Below are positions 35,897 through 46,811 of a stretch of DNA of 64,000 nt, piece after piece. The position numbers and the translations under genes were made by a program. The stretch's first letter is position 1. Every line of letters begins with the position of its first letter. A model generated the notes under the pieces. The model was not told where the DNA came from. It was given only the letters and a program-made list of their open reading frames with translations, and made no database searches. The DNA comes from Sulfurimicrobium sp031426915 (GTDB taxonomy: Bacteria; Pseudomonadota; Gammaproteobacteria; Burkholderiales; Sulfuricellaceae): NCBI GenBank assembly GCA_031426915.1, contig JASJPB010000043.1, forward strand, positions 1-64,000, read 5' to 3'.

Positions 35897-36526
35897 TTGG
35901 CTAGAAATCTCGATCCTAAGTGCCGCCAGTGCCGCCGCGAGGGTGAAAAACTGTTCCTGAAGGGCGAAAAGTGCTTTACCGACAAATGTTCGGTGGAGCG
36001 TAGAAGCTACGCGCCTGGTCAGCACGGTCAGAAGCAAAACACGCGTCAATCCGGCTACTGCGTACAGTTGCGTGAAAAGCAAAAAGTGCGTCGCATTTAT
36101 GGCATTCTGGAACGTCAGTTCCGTGGCTATTACAAGGAAGCTGATAGGGTGCGCGGTATTACCGGCGAGAACCTGCTTCAGTTGCTTGAGTGCCGCCTGG
36201 ATAACGTATCTTACCGCATGGGTTTTGGTGCTTCCCGCACCGAGGCACGTCAGATCGTGCGACATAACGGTATTCTGGTCAATGGCCGCCGCGTGAATAT
36301 ACCTTCCTTTCAGGTTAAGCCTGGTGACGTGATCGAAGTGACTGAGCGCGCCAAGAATCATTTGCGTGTGAAGGGCGCTGTGGCTGCCGCAGAGCAACGC
36401 GGATACCCGGAATGGATTGAGGTGGATGCCAAGGCGTTCAAGGGCACTTATAAGGCCAAGCCCCAGCGTTCCGAACTGCCGGCAACAATTAACGAGCATC
36501 TCGTGGTCGAGTTGTACTCGAAGTAA
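35897..36526 (+). CDS. rpsD: 30S ribosomal protein S4 (four-cysteine form)
   Basis: S4, 209 aa, primary 16S binder and, in E. coli, repressor of the alpha operon. Start is TTG 35897 behind AGGAG. The N-terminus carries Cys9, Cys12, Cys26 and Cys31 (C-x2-C-x13-C-x4-C), the arrangement that binds zinc in Thermus and Bacillus S4, whereas E. coli S4 lacks it. An S4 RNA-binding domain covers about residues 99-165. Zinc binding is inferred from the motif. Confidence 0.97.
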   Translation: MARNLDPKCRQCRREGEKLFLKGEKCFTDKCSVERRSYAPGQHGQKQNTRQSGYCVQLREKQKVRRIYGILERQFRGYYKEADRVRGITGENLLQLLECRLDNVSYRMGFGASRTEARQIVRHNGILVNGRRVNIPSFQVKPGDVIEVTERAKNHLRVKGAVAAAEQRGYPEWIEVDAKAFKGTYKAKPQRSELPATINEHLVVELYSK

Positions 36527-36561
36527 TTGTGCCAAGCAACCAAATAGAGGAATTTCGATCC

Positions 36562-37545
36562 ATGCAAAGCAGTGCCGCTGAGTTTTTGAAGCCAAGGATT
36601 GTTGACGTACAAAGTCAATCCCCCATGCGCGCCCGAGTGACGATGGAACCGTTTGAACGTGGTTATGGTCATACGCTGGGCAACGCATTGCGCCGCATCC
36701 TGTTGTCTTCGATGCCCGGTTATGCGATTACCCAGGTTCAGATTGATGGTGTGGTGCACGAGTACTCGTCCCTTGAGGGCGTTCAGGAAGATGTCGTTGA
36801 TATTCTGCTGAACCTCAAGGGCGTTGCGCTCAAGTTACATAATAATACCGAAGCAACACTGACTCTCTCCAGAAGTGGTGAGGGTGTAGTAACTGCGGGC
36901 GACATCGAAATTTCTCATGATGTAGAAATTGTCAATCCCGGTCATGTGATTGCCCACCTTACCAAGGGTGGCAAGCTCAATATGCAGATCAAGATTGAGC
37001 AAGGACGCGGTTATTTACCCATAGCTGCCCGACGTGTCCTGGAAGAAGATCGTATTGTTGGCGCCATGATGCTTGATGCTTCTTTCAGCCCTGTGCGCCG
37101 AGTCAGTTACGGCGTGGAAAGTGCCCGAGTAGAGCAGCGCACCGACCTGGACAAGCTGGTTGTTGATATTGAAACCAATGGTGTGATTGATCCCGAAGAG
37201 GCTATTCGCTACGCGGCGCGGATCCTGGTTGATCAACTTTCAGTTTTTGCCGAGTTGAAGGGCACGCCGACAGAAGTCGAAATGCCACGCAGCCCGCAGG
37301 TTGATCCGATTCTTCTGCGCCCGGTAGATGACCTTGAGTTGACGGTTCGTTCGGCCAACTGTCTCAAGGCTGAAAATATTTACTACATCGGCGATCTGAT
37401 TCAGCGCAGTGAAAATGAATTGCTCAAAACCCCCAATCTGGGTCGCAAATCGTTAAATGAAATCAAGGACGTATTGGCCTCCAAAGGCCTGACGTTAGGG
37501 ATGAAACTGGAAAACTGGCCTCCAGCCGGTTTGGAAAAGGCCTGA
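36562..37545 (+). CDS. rpoA: RNA polymerase alpha subunit
   Basis: Alpha subunit, 327 aa. N-terminal assembly domain with EPFERGYGHTLGNALRRILLSS; C-terminal domain (about residue 250 on) with LELTVRSANCLKAENI and NLGRKSLNEIK, which contacts UP elements and activators. ATG 36562 (MQSSAAEFLKPRIVDVQ) fits the family; a start 33 nt upstream would add eleven unrelated residues. Confidence 0.97.
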   Translation: MQSSAAEFLKPRIVDVQSQSPMRARVTMEPFERGYGHTLGNALRRILLSSMPGYAITQVQIDGVVHEYSSLEGVQEDVVDILLNLKGVALKLHNNTEATLTLSRSGEGVVTAGDIEISHDVEIVNPGHVIAHLTKGGKLNMQIKIEQGRGYLPIAARRVLEEDRIVGAMMLDASFSPVRRVSYGVESARVEQRTDLDKLVVDIETNGVIDPEEAIRYAARILVDQLSVFAELKGTPTEVEMPRSPQVDPILLRPVDDLELTVRSANCLKAENIYYIGDLIQRSENELLKTPNLGRKSLNEIKDVLASKGLTLGMKLENWPPAGLEKA

Positions 37546-37595
37546 TAACCGGGTAATTCCGATTAACAGGAATCTTCGCAAGAAAAGGATTTGTT

Positions 37596-37988
37596 ATGCG
37601 TCACCGTCTATCTAACCGCAAACTCAACCGCACCACTAGCCATCGCCTGGCTATGTTGCGCAACATGGCCAATTCCCTGCTGCGTCATGAGGTCATCAAG
37701 ACCACATTGCCAAAAGCCAAGGAACTGCGTCGGGTTGCAGAACCTCTTATCACGCTTGGCAAAAAGCCTTCGCTCGCCAATCGCCGTCTGGCATTCGACC
37801 GCCTGCGCGATCGCGAGATGGTGGTGAAACTTTTTGACGACCTGGGTCCTCGTTTCCAGACTCGCAATGGTGGTTATCTGCGCATTCTCAAGTGCGGTTT
37901 CCGTCTGGGCGACAATGCCCCGATGGCTATTGTCGAACTGGTAGACAGGGCAGAGGGTGTTGAAGCAGTAGAAGTCGCTGCTGCATAA
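37596..37988 (+). CDS. rplQ: 50S ribosomal protein L17
   Basis: L17, 130 aa, near the tunnel exit. It begins MRHRLSNRKLNRTTSHRLAM, the family signature, and ends the alpha operon 50 nt after rpoA. A strong intrinsic terminator follows. Confidence 0.97.
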   Translation: MRHRLSNRKLNRTTSHRLAMLRNMANSLLRHEVIKTTLPKAKELRRVAEPLITLGKKPSLANRRLAFDRLRDREMVVKLFDDLGPRFQTRNGGYLRILKCGFRLGDNAPMAIVELVDRAEGVEAVEVAAA

Positions 37989-38014
37989 ATCGGCATCCAG
38001 TAACGCCAAATATG

Positions 38015-38041
38015 AAAAGCCGGGTTTTTCCCGGCTTTTTT
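38015..38041 (+). terminator. Intrinsic terminator of the ribosomal supercluster
   Basis: AAAAGCCGGG (38015-38024), loop TTTTT, CCCGGCTTTT (38030-38039) with T continuing to 38041. A strong rho-independent terminator 26 nt after rplQ. Confidence 0.92.
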
Positions 38042-38077
38042 ATTGTTTGTGATAACGAAGGCAATTGGATTCGAATC

Positions 38078-38806
38078 ATGATTTTACTCTACACCGATTA
38101 CGGCTATGCCGATCCTTACGTTGGACAGGTGAAATCGGCCATCTGGGCACATGCTCCTGAAGTGTCCATCGTCGATTTGTTGCATTCGGTCCCGAATTTC
38201 AATGTCAAAGCTAGTGCACACCTGTTGGCTGCACTTTCATCCCGATTCCAGATCGGAGGTGTATGCATGGCGGTGGTGGATCCTGGTGTTGGTACGCCGC
38301 GCGATGCTGTGGTCATGCTTGCGGACGAGAAATGGTACGTGGGCCCGGATAATGGCTTGTTGGCGGTTGTGGCCGGTCGTGCTAGAAATGTTGAGTTGTG
38401 GAAAATAACTTGGCGCCCGGAAGGTATCAGCAATTCATTCCATGGGCGGGACCTTTTTGCGCCTATCGCAGCCTGGGTCGAGAAGGGCTCTTTCCCTCAT
38501 GGCAAACTGGCCGATATCGCGAGCCTGCAGGAAAATATCGATGCAGGTGATTTGGCCGAAATCATCTATATCGACCACTACGGTAATGCCATGACTGGCA
38601 TACGTGCCGGGACCTTGCCAAGAAGCCGATGTGTTGTAGTAGGTGATGCGACGCTGGAATACGCTCCTGTGTTCTCGGATGTACCCTTCGGGCACCCGTT
38701 CTGGTATGAAAACAGCATTGGCCTGATCGAGATTGCTGTCAATCGGGGCAGCGCTGCCCTGGAGATGGAATTGAAAGTTGGTGATCCGGTACGGTTCGCG
38801 GCTTAA
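38078..38806 (+). CDS. SAM hydroxide adenosyltransferase family protein (DUF62)
   Basis: 242 aa, S-adenosyl-L-methionine hydroxide adenosyltransferase family; characterised members hydrolyse SAM to adenosine and methionine. Conserved segments are LLYTDYGYADPYVGQ (N-terminal), VDPGVGT, GPDNGLL, FHGRDLFAP and IDHYGNAMTGI, in the family order. I start at ATG 38078, which gives MILLYTDYG; longer in-frame reading begins inside the rplQ terminator. The last codons overlap the convergent uvrA stop by 4 nt. The physiological role in this organism is not evident from context. Confidence 0.88.
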   Translation: MILLYTDYGYADPYVGQVKSAIWAHAPEVSIVDLLHSVPNFNVKASAHLLAALSSRFQIGGVCMAVVDPGVGTPRDAVVMLADEKWYVGPDNGLLAVVAGRARNVELWKITWRPEGISNSFHGRDLFAPIAAWVEKGSFPHGKLADIASLQENIDAGDLAEIIYIDHYGNAMTGIRAGTLPRSRCVVVGDATLEYAPVFSDVPFGHPFWYENSIGLIEIAVNRGSAALEMELKVGDPVRFAA

Positions 38807-41619
38807 CCGAGTACGTTACGCAAATATTTCCCGGTATGGCTGTCCGGATTGGCGGCCACGTCCTCCGGTGTCCCTTCTGCAATGATGAGGCCGCCACCGT
38901 TCCCGCCTTCCGGACCTAGATCCACGACCCAGTCCGCGGTCTTGATGACATCAAGATTATGTTCGATGACTACCACGGTGTTGCCGTGTTCGCGCAAACG
39001 ATGCAACACGGTCAGCAGCATTTCGATATCGTGAAAATGCAGCCCGGTTGTTGGTTCGTCCAGAATGTAAAGCGTTCGTCCGGTATCGCGTTTCGATAAT
39101 TCCAGCGACAGCTTGACGCGTTGCGCTTCTCCGCCTGAGAGCGTGGTTGCACTCTGGCCCAGCGTGATATAGCCCAGGCCTACATCAAGCAGGGTCTGTA
39201 GCTTGCGCGCTACCACGGGTACCGGGCTGAAGAATTCCCGCGCTACTTCCACCGTCATTTTCAGGATTTCATGAATATTCCTGCCCTTGTACTGGATTTC
39301 CAGCGTTTCCCGGTTGTAGCGGTGGCCGTGGCAAATGTCGCACGGCACGTATATATCCGGCAGGAAGTGCATTTCCACCTTGATCACGCCATCGCCCTGG
39401 CATGATTCGCAACGTCCGCCTTTTACGTTGAACGAAAAGCGCCCGGGGCCGTATCCTCGATTGCGGGATTCAGGCACGCCGGCGAACAGGTCGCGGATTG
39501 GTGTAAAGAGCCCGGTATAGGTGGCCGGGTTGGAGCGCGGCGTGCGTCCGATCGGGCTCTGGTCCACGTTGATCACCTTGTCGAAGAACTCCAGGCCTGC
39601 GATTTCCTGGTAGGGTGCGGGCTCGGCATTGCTGCCATATAGATGGCGTGCCACGGCGTTGTACAGCGTGTCATTGATCAGCGTGGATTTGCCTGAGCCT
39701 GACACGCCGGTGATGCACACCAGGAGCCCTACCGGCAGATCGAGGCCGACCTGCTTCAGGTTGTTGCCGCTGGCGCCAATGATTTTCAACAGCCGTTGCG
39801 GGTCAGGTGCCTGGCGCTTTGACGGCACTGCAATTCGACGCTGCCCGCTCAAATACTGGCCAGTTAGGGAGGCCGGATTGGCCTTGATTTCATCCGGGGT
39901 GCCCTGGGCTACGATGGCCCCGCCATGCACGCCTGCGGCTGGGCCCATGTCGACCACGTAGTCGGCGGTCTGGATGGCATCCTCGTCGTGTTCCACCACG
40001 ATGACGCTGTTGCCCAGATCGCGCAACCTGATCAGAGTGCCGAGCAGGCGGTCGTTGTCGCGTTGATGCAGACCGATGGATGGCTCGTCCAGCACGTACA
40101 TCACACCCGTTAACCCGGAGCCGATCTGGCTCGCCAGACGGATGCGCTGTGCCTCGCCGCCGGAAAGCGTGTCTGCCGAGCGGTCCAGGGAAAGATAATC
40201 CAGACCAACATTGGTGAGGAACTGCAAGCGGCTGGCAATTTCCTTGGTAATGCGTTCCGCGACGGCCTGTTTCTGTCCGGTCAACGCCAGATTCTGAAAG
40301 AATTCCAGCGCATGTTTCAGGGGTAGATGGCTGAGTTCGAAGATGGGACGCCCCGCAACCGTGACATGCCGGGCTTCCAGGCGCAGGCGTGTGCCTTCGC
40401 AACTGGGGCAGGTCTGGTGGTTGAGGTATTTTGCTAATTCTTCGCGTACCGTAACGGAATCCGTTTCGTGGTAACGCCTTTCCAGATTGCGTAGGATGCC
40501 TTCGAAGGGGTGCTTGCGGGTCTGAAAGCCGCCGCGTTCCCCCAGGTATTTGAATCCGACCTGCTCCTCCCCGCTGCCATAGAGAAGTATGTTCTGAACC
40601 TGCTGCGAAAGCTCCTCGAATGGCTGTTCCAGGTCGAACCCGTAGTGCATCGCCAGAGTCTGCAACATCTGGAAAAAGAACTGGTTGCGCCGGTCCCACC
40701 CCTTGACGGCGCCGGATGCCAGGGACATGTGGGGGAATGCCACCACACGTTTGGGGTCGAAAAAATTGATCTGCCCCAGTCCGTCGCACTTGGGACATGC
40801 GCCCATCGGGTTGTTGAAGGAAAACAGGCGCGGTTCAAGCTCCGCCAGGGAATAACTGCATACCGGGCAGGCAAACTTGGCGGAGAACAGGTGTTCCTTG
40901 CCGGACTCCATTTCCACCGCGAGGGCACGGCCGTCCGAATGGCGCAAAGCGGTTTCGAAAGATTCCGCCAGGCGCTGCTTCATGTCGGGGCGAACCTTGA
41001 GGCGGTCCACCACCACGTCGATAGTGTGCTTCTTGTTCTTTTCCAGTTTGGGCGGCTGATCGATTTCATACACCTGTCCATCTACCCTGAGCCGCACGAA
41101 ACCTTGCGCGCGCAGTTCATCGAACAGTTCCACCTGCTCGCCCTTGCGCCCCGCCACCAATGGCGACAGGATCATCAGCTTGGTGTCCTCCGGCAGCGCC
41201 AGGACATGGTCCACCATCTGCGACACGCTCTGCGACTCGAGTTTGATATGGTGCTCGGGACAATGCGGGTCGCCAACGCGGGCGAAGAGCAGGCGCAGGT
41301 AATCGTGGATTTCCGTCACCGTACCCACGGTGGAGCGCGGATTGTGACTGGTGGCTTTCTGTTCGATGGAGATGGCGGGCGACAGACCCTCGATCAAATC
41401 CACATCCGGTTTTTCCATCAGCTGCAGGAACTGGCGTGCGTAGGCGGACAGGGATTCCACATAACGCCGCTGTCCTTCCGCATAAAGCGTGTCGAAAGCG
41501 AGCGAGGATTTGCCCGATCCGGACAGGCCGGTGATGACGACCAGCTTGTTGCGCGGGATGTCGAGGTTGATGTTTTTCAGGTTGTGGGTGCGCGCACCGC
41601 GGATTTTTATGAAGGACAT
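38803..41619 (-). CDS. uvrA: Excinuclease ABC subunit A
   Basis: UvrA, 938 aa, the damage-recognising ATPase of nucleotide excision repair. It has two ABC modules: Walker A GLSGSGKSS near the N-terminus and GVSGSGKST in the second half, with LSGGEAQR signatures in both, and zinc-finger cysteines (CPVC/CPKC and CESC/CDIC). ATG 41619 (MSFIKIRGARTHNLKNINL) is preferred; a GTG two codons upstream is possible. The 62-bp divergent spacer to the MFS gene shows no CTGT-N8-ACAG LexA box. Confidence 0.97.
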   Translation of the reverse strand: MSFIKIRGARTHNLKNINLDIPRNKLVVITGLSGSGKSSLAFDTLYAEGQRRYVESLSAYARQFLQLMEKPDVDLIEGLSPAISIEQKATSHNPRSTVGTVTEIHDYLRLLFARVGDPHCPEHHIKLESQSVSQMVDHVLALPEDTKLMILSPLVAGRKGEQVELFDELRAQGFVRLRVDGQVYEIDQPPKLEKNKKHTIDVVVDRLKVRPDMKQRLAESFETALRHSDGRALAVEMESGKEHLFSAKFACPVCSYSLAELEPRLFSFNNPMGACPKCDGLGQINFFDPKRVVAFPHMSLASGAVKGWDRRNQFFFQMLQTLAMHYGFDLEQPFEELSQQVQNILLYGSGEEQVGFKYLGERGGFQTRKHPFEGILRNLERRYHETDSVTVREELAKYLNHQTCPSCEGTRLRLEARHVTVAGRPIFELSHLPLKHALEFFQNLALTGQKQAVAERITKEIASRLQFLTNVGLDYLSLDRSADTLSGGEAQRIRLASQIGSGLTGVMYVLDEPSIGLHQRDNDRLLGTLIRLRDLGNSVIVVEHDEDAIQTADYVVDMGPAAGVHGGAIVAQGTPDEIKANPASLTGQYLSGQRRIAVPSKRQAPDPQRLLKIIGASGNNLKQVGLDLPVGLLVCITGVSGSGKSTLINDTLYNAVARHLYGSNAEPAPYQEIAGLEFFDKVINVDQSPIGRTPRSNPATYTGLFTPIRDLFAGVPESRNRGYGPGRFSFNVKGGRCESCQGDGVIKVEMHFLPDIYVPCDICHGHRYNRETLEIQYKGRNIHEILKMTVEVAREFFSPVPVVARKLQTLLDVGLGYITLGQSATTLSGGEAQRVKLSLELSKRDTGRTLYILDEPTTGLHFHDIEMLLTVLHRLREHGNTVVVIEHNLDVIKTADWVVDLGPEGGNGGGLIIAEGTPEDVAANPDSHTGKYLRNVLG

Positions 41620-41681
41620 GGCCACAGCAGAGTTAAACGTAACCTGCTAATATACTCAACTTTGCTTTGCAGACCAAACAA

Positions 41682-43067
41682 ATGCACGAAACAGAAAGGA
41701 TGACCTCCATCGAACTGCGCGCCAGCGCAGGCCTGGCGGGCATTTTCGGCCTGCGCATGCTGGGCATGTTCCTGATCCTGCCGGTGTTCGCCATCTACGC
41801 CACCACCCTTCCCGGTGGCGACAACCATGCCATGATCGGACTTGCGCTGGGCGCTTACGGCTTGACCCAGGCAATGCTGCAATTGCCGTTCGGCATGGCC
41901 TCGGACCGTTTCGGGCGCAAGCCGGTGATTTATTTCGGCCTGGTGCTGTTCGTCCTGGGCAGCTTTGTTGCCGCTTCCGCCCATGATATTTTCTGGATTG
42001 TCGTGGGGCGTTCGATTCAGGGGGCGGGGGCGATTTCCGCAGCTGTTACCGCTCTACTTGCCGACCTTACGCGTGAAGAACACCGCACCAAGGCCATGGC
42101 GATGATCGGTTCCACCATCGGCCTCATGTTCGCCGCCTCAATGGTGCTCGGGCCCGCGCTGTACCAGTCCATCGGCGTGCCGGGCATGTTCGCTTTGACT
42201 GGCATCCTGGCTTTGCTGGCGATCGTGGTCGTGGCCAAGGTGATTCCCGATCCCAAGGCCAGCCATTTCCATTCCGATGCCGAGATGGCGCCGGCACGGC
42301 TCAAGGATGTGTTGCGTGACAAGCAGCTATTGCGCCTCGATTTCGGGATTTTTGCGCTGCACGCGGCACAGATGGCGATGTTTACCGTGATTCCGCTGGC
42401 CATCAAGGAAACCGGAGGGCTGGCTTGGAACGAGAGCCAGCACTGGAAGATTTATCTGCCGGTAATGCTGGCCGCTTTTGCGTTGATGGTGCCGGCGATC
42501 ATCATTGGAGAGAAAAAAGCCAAACTGAAGCAGATATTCGTTTTCGCCGTGTCCCTGCTGTTCCTGAGCCAGCTTATGATGAGCGTCCTGGTCGGAAACT
42601 TCTGGGGCATCGTGGCCATGTTGCTGATATTTTTCATCGCCTTCAACATTCTCGAAGCCAGCCTGCCCTCGCTAATTTCCAAGATCGCGCCGGCACAGTC
42701 CAAGGGCACCGCGATGGGTGTGTATAATACTTCACAGTCTCTTGGCCTGTTCGTGGGCGGCGTAATTGGCGGCCTGCTGGCGCACAATTTCGGCTATTTC
42801 GCGGTATTTGCCTTTGGCGCGGTGCTGACCGGCTTGTGGTTGTGGATGGCGCTGTCCATGCGCACCCCGCCGGCGGTGAAAACCAAAATGTACCACCTCG
42901 AGGCAATGGACGAGGCCAGCGCGCGCGATTTGGCGCGGCAACTGGCAGCAGCGACAGGCGTGATGGAGGCGGTGGTATCGGCTGATGAAGGCGTGGCTTA
43001 TCTCAAGGTCAACCTGGCCGGGTGGGATGAAGAACACGTGTTGAAACTAATCGAGGGAGGGGCGTGA
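41682..43067 (+). CDS. YajR-type MFS transporter with C-terminal ferredoxin-like domain
   Basis: 461 aa, 12-TM major facilitator. The loop 2-3 motif GMASDRFGRKP and DLTREEHRTKAMA resemble E. coli YajR closely. After the membrane part (ending about residue 395) a soluble C-terminal domain (AMDEASARDLARQLAAATGVMEAVVSADEG...) corresponds to the YAM domain of YajR. Substrate unknown; a proton-driven exporter is the family expectation. ATG 41682 is chosen; ATG 41700 has AAAGG directly abutting it. One nucleotide separates it from ssb, a neighbourhood common in Betaproteobacteria. Confidence 0.88.
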   Translation: MHETERMTSIELRASAGLAGIFGLRMLGMFLILPVFAIYATTLPGGDNHAMIGLALGAYGLTQAMLQLPFGMASDRFGRKPVIYFGLVLFVLGSFVAASAHDIFWIVVGRSIQGAGAISAAVTALLADLTREEHRTKAMAMIGSTIGLMFAASMVLGPALYQSIGVPGMFALTGILALLAIVVVAKVIPDPKASHFHSDAEMAPARLKDVLRDKQLLRLDFGIFALHAAQMAMFTVIPLAIKETGGLAWNESQHWKIYLPVMLAAFALMVPAIIIGEKKAKLKQIFVFAVSLLFLSQLMMSVLVGNFWGIVAMLLIFFIAFNILEASLPSLISKIAPAQSKGTAMGVYNTSQSLGLFVGGVIGGLLAHNFGYFAVFAFGAVLTGLWLWMALSMRTPPAVKTKMYHLEAMDEASARDLARQLAAATGVMEAVVSADEGVAYLKVNLAGWDEEHVLKLIEGGA

Positions 43068-43068
43068 C

Positions 43069-43518
43069 ATGGCATCGGTAAACAAGGTAATTCTGGTCGG
43101 CAACCTGGGCAAGGACCCGGAAGTGCGCTACATGCCCAGCGGCGAAGCGATTACCAACATCACCGTGGCGACCACGGATACGTGGAAAGATAAAAGTGGT
43201 GAGAAGCAGGAAAAAACCGAATGGCATCGCGTCGCCTTCTTCAGCAAGCTGGCCGAAATCGCTGGCGAGTACCTGAAAAAAGGCAGCCAGGTTTACATCG
43301 AGGGGCGTCTGCAAACCCGCAAGTGGCAGGACAAGGAAGGCCATGACCGCTACACCACTGAAATCGTTGCCGACCGCATGCAGATGCTGGGCTCGCGTGG
43401 CGGCAGCGGCAACAGTTTCGAAGTGATGGACAAGGAACCGGCCGGAGGCGGTACGGCGAAACCAGCCAAGAAACCGGGCGGAGAGTTTGATGATTTCGAG
43501 GATGATATTCCGTTCTAG
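43069..43518 (+). CDS. ssb: Single-stranded DNA-binding protein
   Basis: SSB, 149 aa. OB fold from MASVNKVILVGNLGKDPEVRYM to about residue 110, a short Gly/Lys/Pro linker, and the conserved acidic tip DDFEDDIPF that recruits repair and replication proteins. It starts 1 nt after the MFS gene and lies next to uvrA, fitting a DNA-maintenance neighbourhood. Confidence 0.97.
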   Translation: MASVNKVILVGNLGKDPEVRYMPSGEAITNITVATTDTWKDKSGEKQEKTEWHRVAFFSKLAEIAGEYLKKGSQVYIEGRLQTRKWQDKEGHDRYTTEIVADRMQMLGSRGGSGNSFEVMDKEPAGGGTAKPAKKPGGEFDDFEDDIPF

Positions 43519-43586
43519 CGATCTTGAATCAAGGGTGTGACGCCCCCATTTATAAAGCGTCATTTATGTTTTGCATGGAGTTTGCG

Positions 43587-43832
43587 ATGCCTATTTACGA
43601 ATACCGTTGTGCCGATTGCGGTTTCCAGAAGGAATACATTCAGAAAATGAGCGATGCTCCGCTTTCTGTTTGCCCCGAATGTGGCAAGGAAGCGTTCGGC
43701 AAGTTGTTGAGCGCAGCGGGCTTCCAGCTCAAGGGCAGCGGCTGGTACCAGACCGATTTCAAGGGCGGCTCCAAGCCCAAGGAAGAGGCTAAGCCCGCTG
43801 GCGGTTGCGGCGGCGGTTGCGCTTGCCATTAA
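43587..43832 (+). CDS. FmdB-family zinc ribbon protein
   Basis: 81 aa. MPIYEYRCADCGFQKEYIQK with CPECGK forms the CxxC-CxxC zinc ribbon of the FmdB putative regulatory family; the tail is Lys/Gly-rich and ends GGCGGGCACH, an additional Cys-rich cluster. ATG 43587 is chosen because homology starts there and AGTTTGCG precedes it only weakly (GGAG at 43577-43580). Function in this family is not established. Confidence 0.85.
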   Translation: MPIYEYRCADCGFQKEYIQKMSDAPLSVCPECGKEAFGKLLSAAGFQLKGSGWYQTDFKGGSKPKEEAKPAGGCGGGCACH

Positions 43833-43895
43833 GCCGAAGTCAAAGCTACGCGGATTCGCCCCTCAGGCTGATCCGCGTTTGTCTTGTTTAGATTC

Positions 43896-44513
43896 ATGAA
43901 ACGCTATTTCATTACCGGATTGCTGATATGGGCGCCGCTCGGCATTACCGTGTGGGTGCTCAACCTGCTCGTCGGCACTCTGGATCAGAGCCTCCTTCTC
44001 CTGCCCGAGTCGCTGCGCCCGCAAGCCGTGCTGGGGCACAATATCCCCGGCATCGGCGCGATCCTGACACTGCTGGTGATTCTTCTCACCGGCTTATTGG
44101 CGGCAAATATCATCGGGCAGCGTCTGGTGCGCTTCTGGGAAGCCTTGTTGGCACGTATTCCGGTGGTCAAATCCATCTATTACAGTGTCAAGCAGGTGAG
44201 CGACACGCTTTTTTCCGGCAACGGCGAGGCGTTCCGCAAAGTGTTGCTGGTGCGCTACCCCCATCCCGAAGCATGGTCGCTGGCTTTCCAGACCAATGTG
44301 CCGAGCGATGTTTCGGCACAGTTCGACGAGGAATATGTGGGCGTGTTCATTCCCACCACTCCCAGTCCGGTCAACGGTTTCTATTTCTACGTCAAGAGGA
44401 GCGAGACCATCGAGCTCAACATGAGCGTGGATGACGCGATCAAGTCCATCGTCTCCATGGGCGTGGTGGCGCCAAAGAAAGACCCAACCGCTGGAATCTA
44501 CCCAGGCGACTGA
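43896..44513 (+). CDS. DUF502 family membrane protein
   Basis: 205 aa. Begins MKRYFITGLLIWAPLGITVWVL; two transmembrane segments (about residues 5-25 and 55-75) are followed by a soluble domain with PVVKSIYYSVKQVSDTLF and GVFIPTTPSPVNGFYFYVKR, the hallmark of DUF502. The product is expected in the inner membrane; function unknown. Its position between an FmdB-type gene and aspS is a recurring betaproteobacterial order. Confidence 0.88.
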   Translation: MKRYFITGLLIWAPLGITVWVLNLLVGTLDQSLLLLPESLRPQAVLGHNIPGIGAILTLLVILLTGLLAANIIGQRLVRFWEALLARIPVVKSIYYSVKQVSDTLFSGNGEAFRKVLLVRYPHPEAWSLAFQTNVPSDVSAQFDEEYVGVFIPTTPSPVNGFYFYVKRSETIELNMSVDDAIKSIVSMGVVAPKKDPTAGIYPGD

Positions 44514-44529
44514 TTGGCTTTCTCTCGGG

Positions 44530-44535
44530 TATAAT
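44530..44535 (+). promoter_or_regulatory. Possible -10 element upstream of aspS
   Basis: A perfect TATAAT lies 45 nt before the aspS start, just after the DUF502 stop. No convincing -35 box is found 16-18 bp upstream (the hexamer there is CGACTG), so the promoter assignment is tentative. Confidence 0.35.
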
Positions 44536-44579
44536 TCGCCCTTTTGTTTCGCTCGTTCCAACTCGAATCGGATTCAACC

Positions 44580-46379
<1,800 letters not shown>

Positions 46380-46407
46380 ACCAGACTGACAAATTTGGAG
46401 AATTGAT

Positions 46408-46788
46408 ATGCCCGTAACCCCTCACGACCTGGTGGTCGAAGCCAAAACCCAGATCAAGGAAGTCAGCTGTGACGAAGCGCAGGCGCTGCTCGGCAAGCGC
46501 GTGATCCTGGATGTGCGCGAATACGACGAATTCGCGGCAGGCCATCTTCCCGGTGCCATCAACATCCCGCGCGGCGTGCTCGAATTCAAGATCGGCATGG
46601 TGCCGGAAGCTGCCGCCAGGAATGCATCCTTGCTGATTTATTGCCGCACCAGCGGCCGCGCGGCGCTTTCCGCGGTGCAACTGCACCGGCTGGGCTATAC
46701 CGACGTGATTTCCATGGGGGGTGGTTTCGATCAGTGGAACAACGAGCAGCGCCCCACGGAAAAACCGGAACCGATCAATTTCGAGTAA
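46408..46788 (+). CDS. Rhodanese-domain protein
   Basis: 126 aa, single rhodanese domain. The active-site loop CRTSGR contains the persulfide-forming Cys (about residue 80), preceded by DVREYDEFAAGHLPGA. Likely a cytoplasmic sulfurtransferase; no signal peptide. It lies between aspS and nudB, 28 nt after aspS, behind TTGGAG. Confidence 0.9.
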   Translation: MPVTPHDLVVEAKTQIKEVSCDEAQALLGKRVILDVREYDEFAAGHLPGAINIPRGVLEFKIGMVPEAAARNASLLIYCRTSGRAALSAVQLHRLGYTDVISMGGGFDQWNNEQRPTEKPEPINFE

Positions 46789-46811
46789 ATCCGACAGGCT
46801 CATTGGCCAGG

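Noticed and set aside
41620..41681. LexA (SOS) box in the uvrA upstream region
   Set aside because: No CTGT-N8-ACAG or close variant is present on either strand of the 62-bp spacer.
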